Shown piece after piece: positions 5,708-5,767 of a DNA stretch of 5,767 nucleotides. The notes beneath the pieces are model-generated. The model ran no database searches and was not told the DNA's origin. It worked only from the letters and a program-made list of their open reading frames with translations. The stretch spans positions 1 through 5,767 of the forward strand of contig DAOVVW010000082.1 in the NCBI GenBank assembly GCA_030636965.1, given 5' to 3'. Both the position numbers and the translations under genes were made by a program. The DNA is from Pseudomonadota bacterium (lineage in GTDB: Bacteria > BMS3Abin14). Every line of letters starts with the position of its first letter. The first letter of the stretch is position 1.

Positions 5708-5761
5708 ATGAAGCACAATTTGATGATGGCTTACCGATGCACACAGGGAGGTTGTAAATGA
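5708..5761 (+). CDS. Possible 17-codon leader mini-ORF (MKHNLMMAYRCTQGGCK)
   Basis: This short frame encodes MKHNLMMAYRCTQGGCK and ends at TGA 5759-5761, overlapping the next start as ATGA. It has no obvious ribosome binding site of its own (AATATT precedes it). The two Cys near its end resemble a fragment of a metal-binding knuckle, but at this length that may be chance. It could be a coupling leader peptide; there is no evidence of expression. Confidence 0.15.
   Translation: MKHNLMMAYRCTQGGCK
5746..5751 (+). promoter_or_regulatory. Strong Shine-Dalgarno for the gene starting at 5758
   Basis: GGGAGG with six bases before ATG 5758 is a near-ideal ribosome binding site, one of the two strongest in the window with the one at 4807-4811. 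It supports a real gene start at the window edge. Confidence 0.7.
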
Positions 5762-5767
5762 AGGGAA
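5758..5767 (+). CDS. Start of a further gene, truncated by window end
   Basis: Only MKG is visible before the window ends. The call rests on the ATG placed six bases after GGGAGG. No function can be inferred. It lies beyond the short repeat copy and hairpin, so it may be a separate transcription unit. Confidence 0.5.

Overview
The window comes from a chromosome of a Gram-negative (LPS-making) bacterium, probably one with an anaerobic or redox-flexible metabolism. The basis is the end of an Rnf complex gene (rnfE) followed by a complete lpxC, the committed enzyme of lipid A synthesis. The intergenic repeats look like families I recall from Desulfobacterota-type genomes, but that placement is from memory and cannot be checked here. 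All genes are on the + strand. There is no phage, transposase, tRNA, rRNA or CRISPR signal.

Layout. The window opens inside rnfE (stop at 318). An AT-rich gap (319-507) holds the probable lpxC promoter region. lpxC (508-1446) ends in tandem stops and a textbook intrinsic terminator (1470-1500). The next gap (1501-1710) is almost filled by a composite, hairpin-rich repeat that ends one base before the next start codon. A DUF885 family putative metallopeptidase follows (1711-3282); its last codons and stop run into a heptad-based inverted repeat (3275-3352). Next come an ATP-grasp-like ligase of unknown substrate (3425-4819) and a class I SAM-dependent methyltransferase (4816-5601), joined by an ATGA stop/start overlap. 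The methyltransferase stop lies inside a second, shorter copy of the composite repeat (5587-5677). A small hairpin, a possible 17-codon mini-ORF and a strong ribosome binding site lead into a gene that starts at 5758 and leaves the window.

How it works together. RnfE and LpxC are housekeeping genes with no evident link to what follows, and the terminator separates them from it. The ATP-grasp/methyltransferase pair looks translationally coupled and is the best candidate for an undescribed small pathway: ATP-driven carboxylate ligation plus methylation. The DUF885 peptidase upstream might belong to the same pathway, but the repeat between them argues against assuming one transcript. The most notable non-coding signal is the pair of composite repeats. 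They share two hairpins, and one stem pair differs between the copies in a way that preserves pairing.
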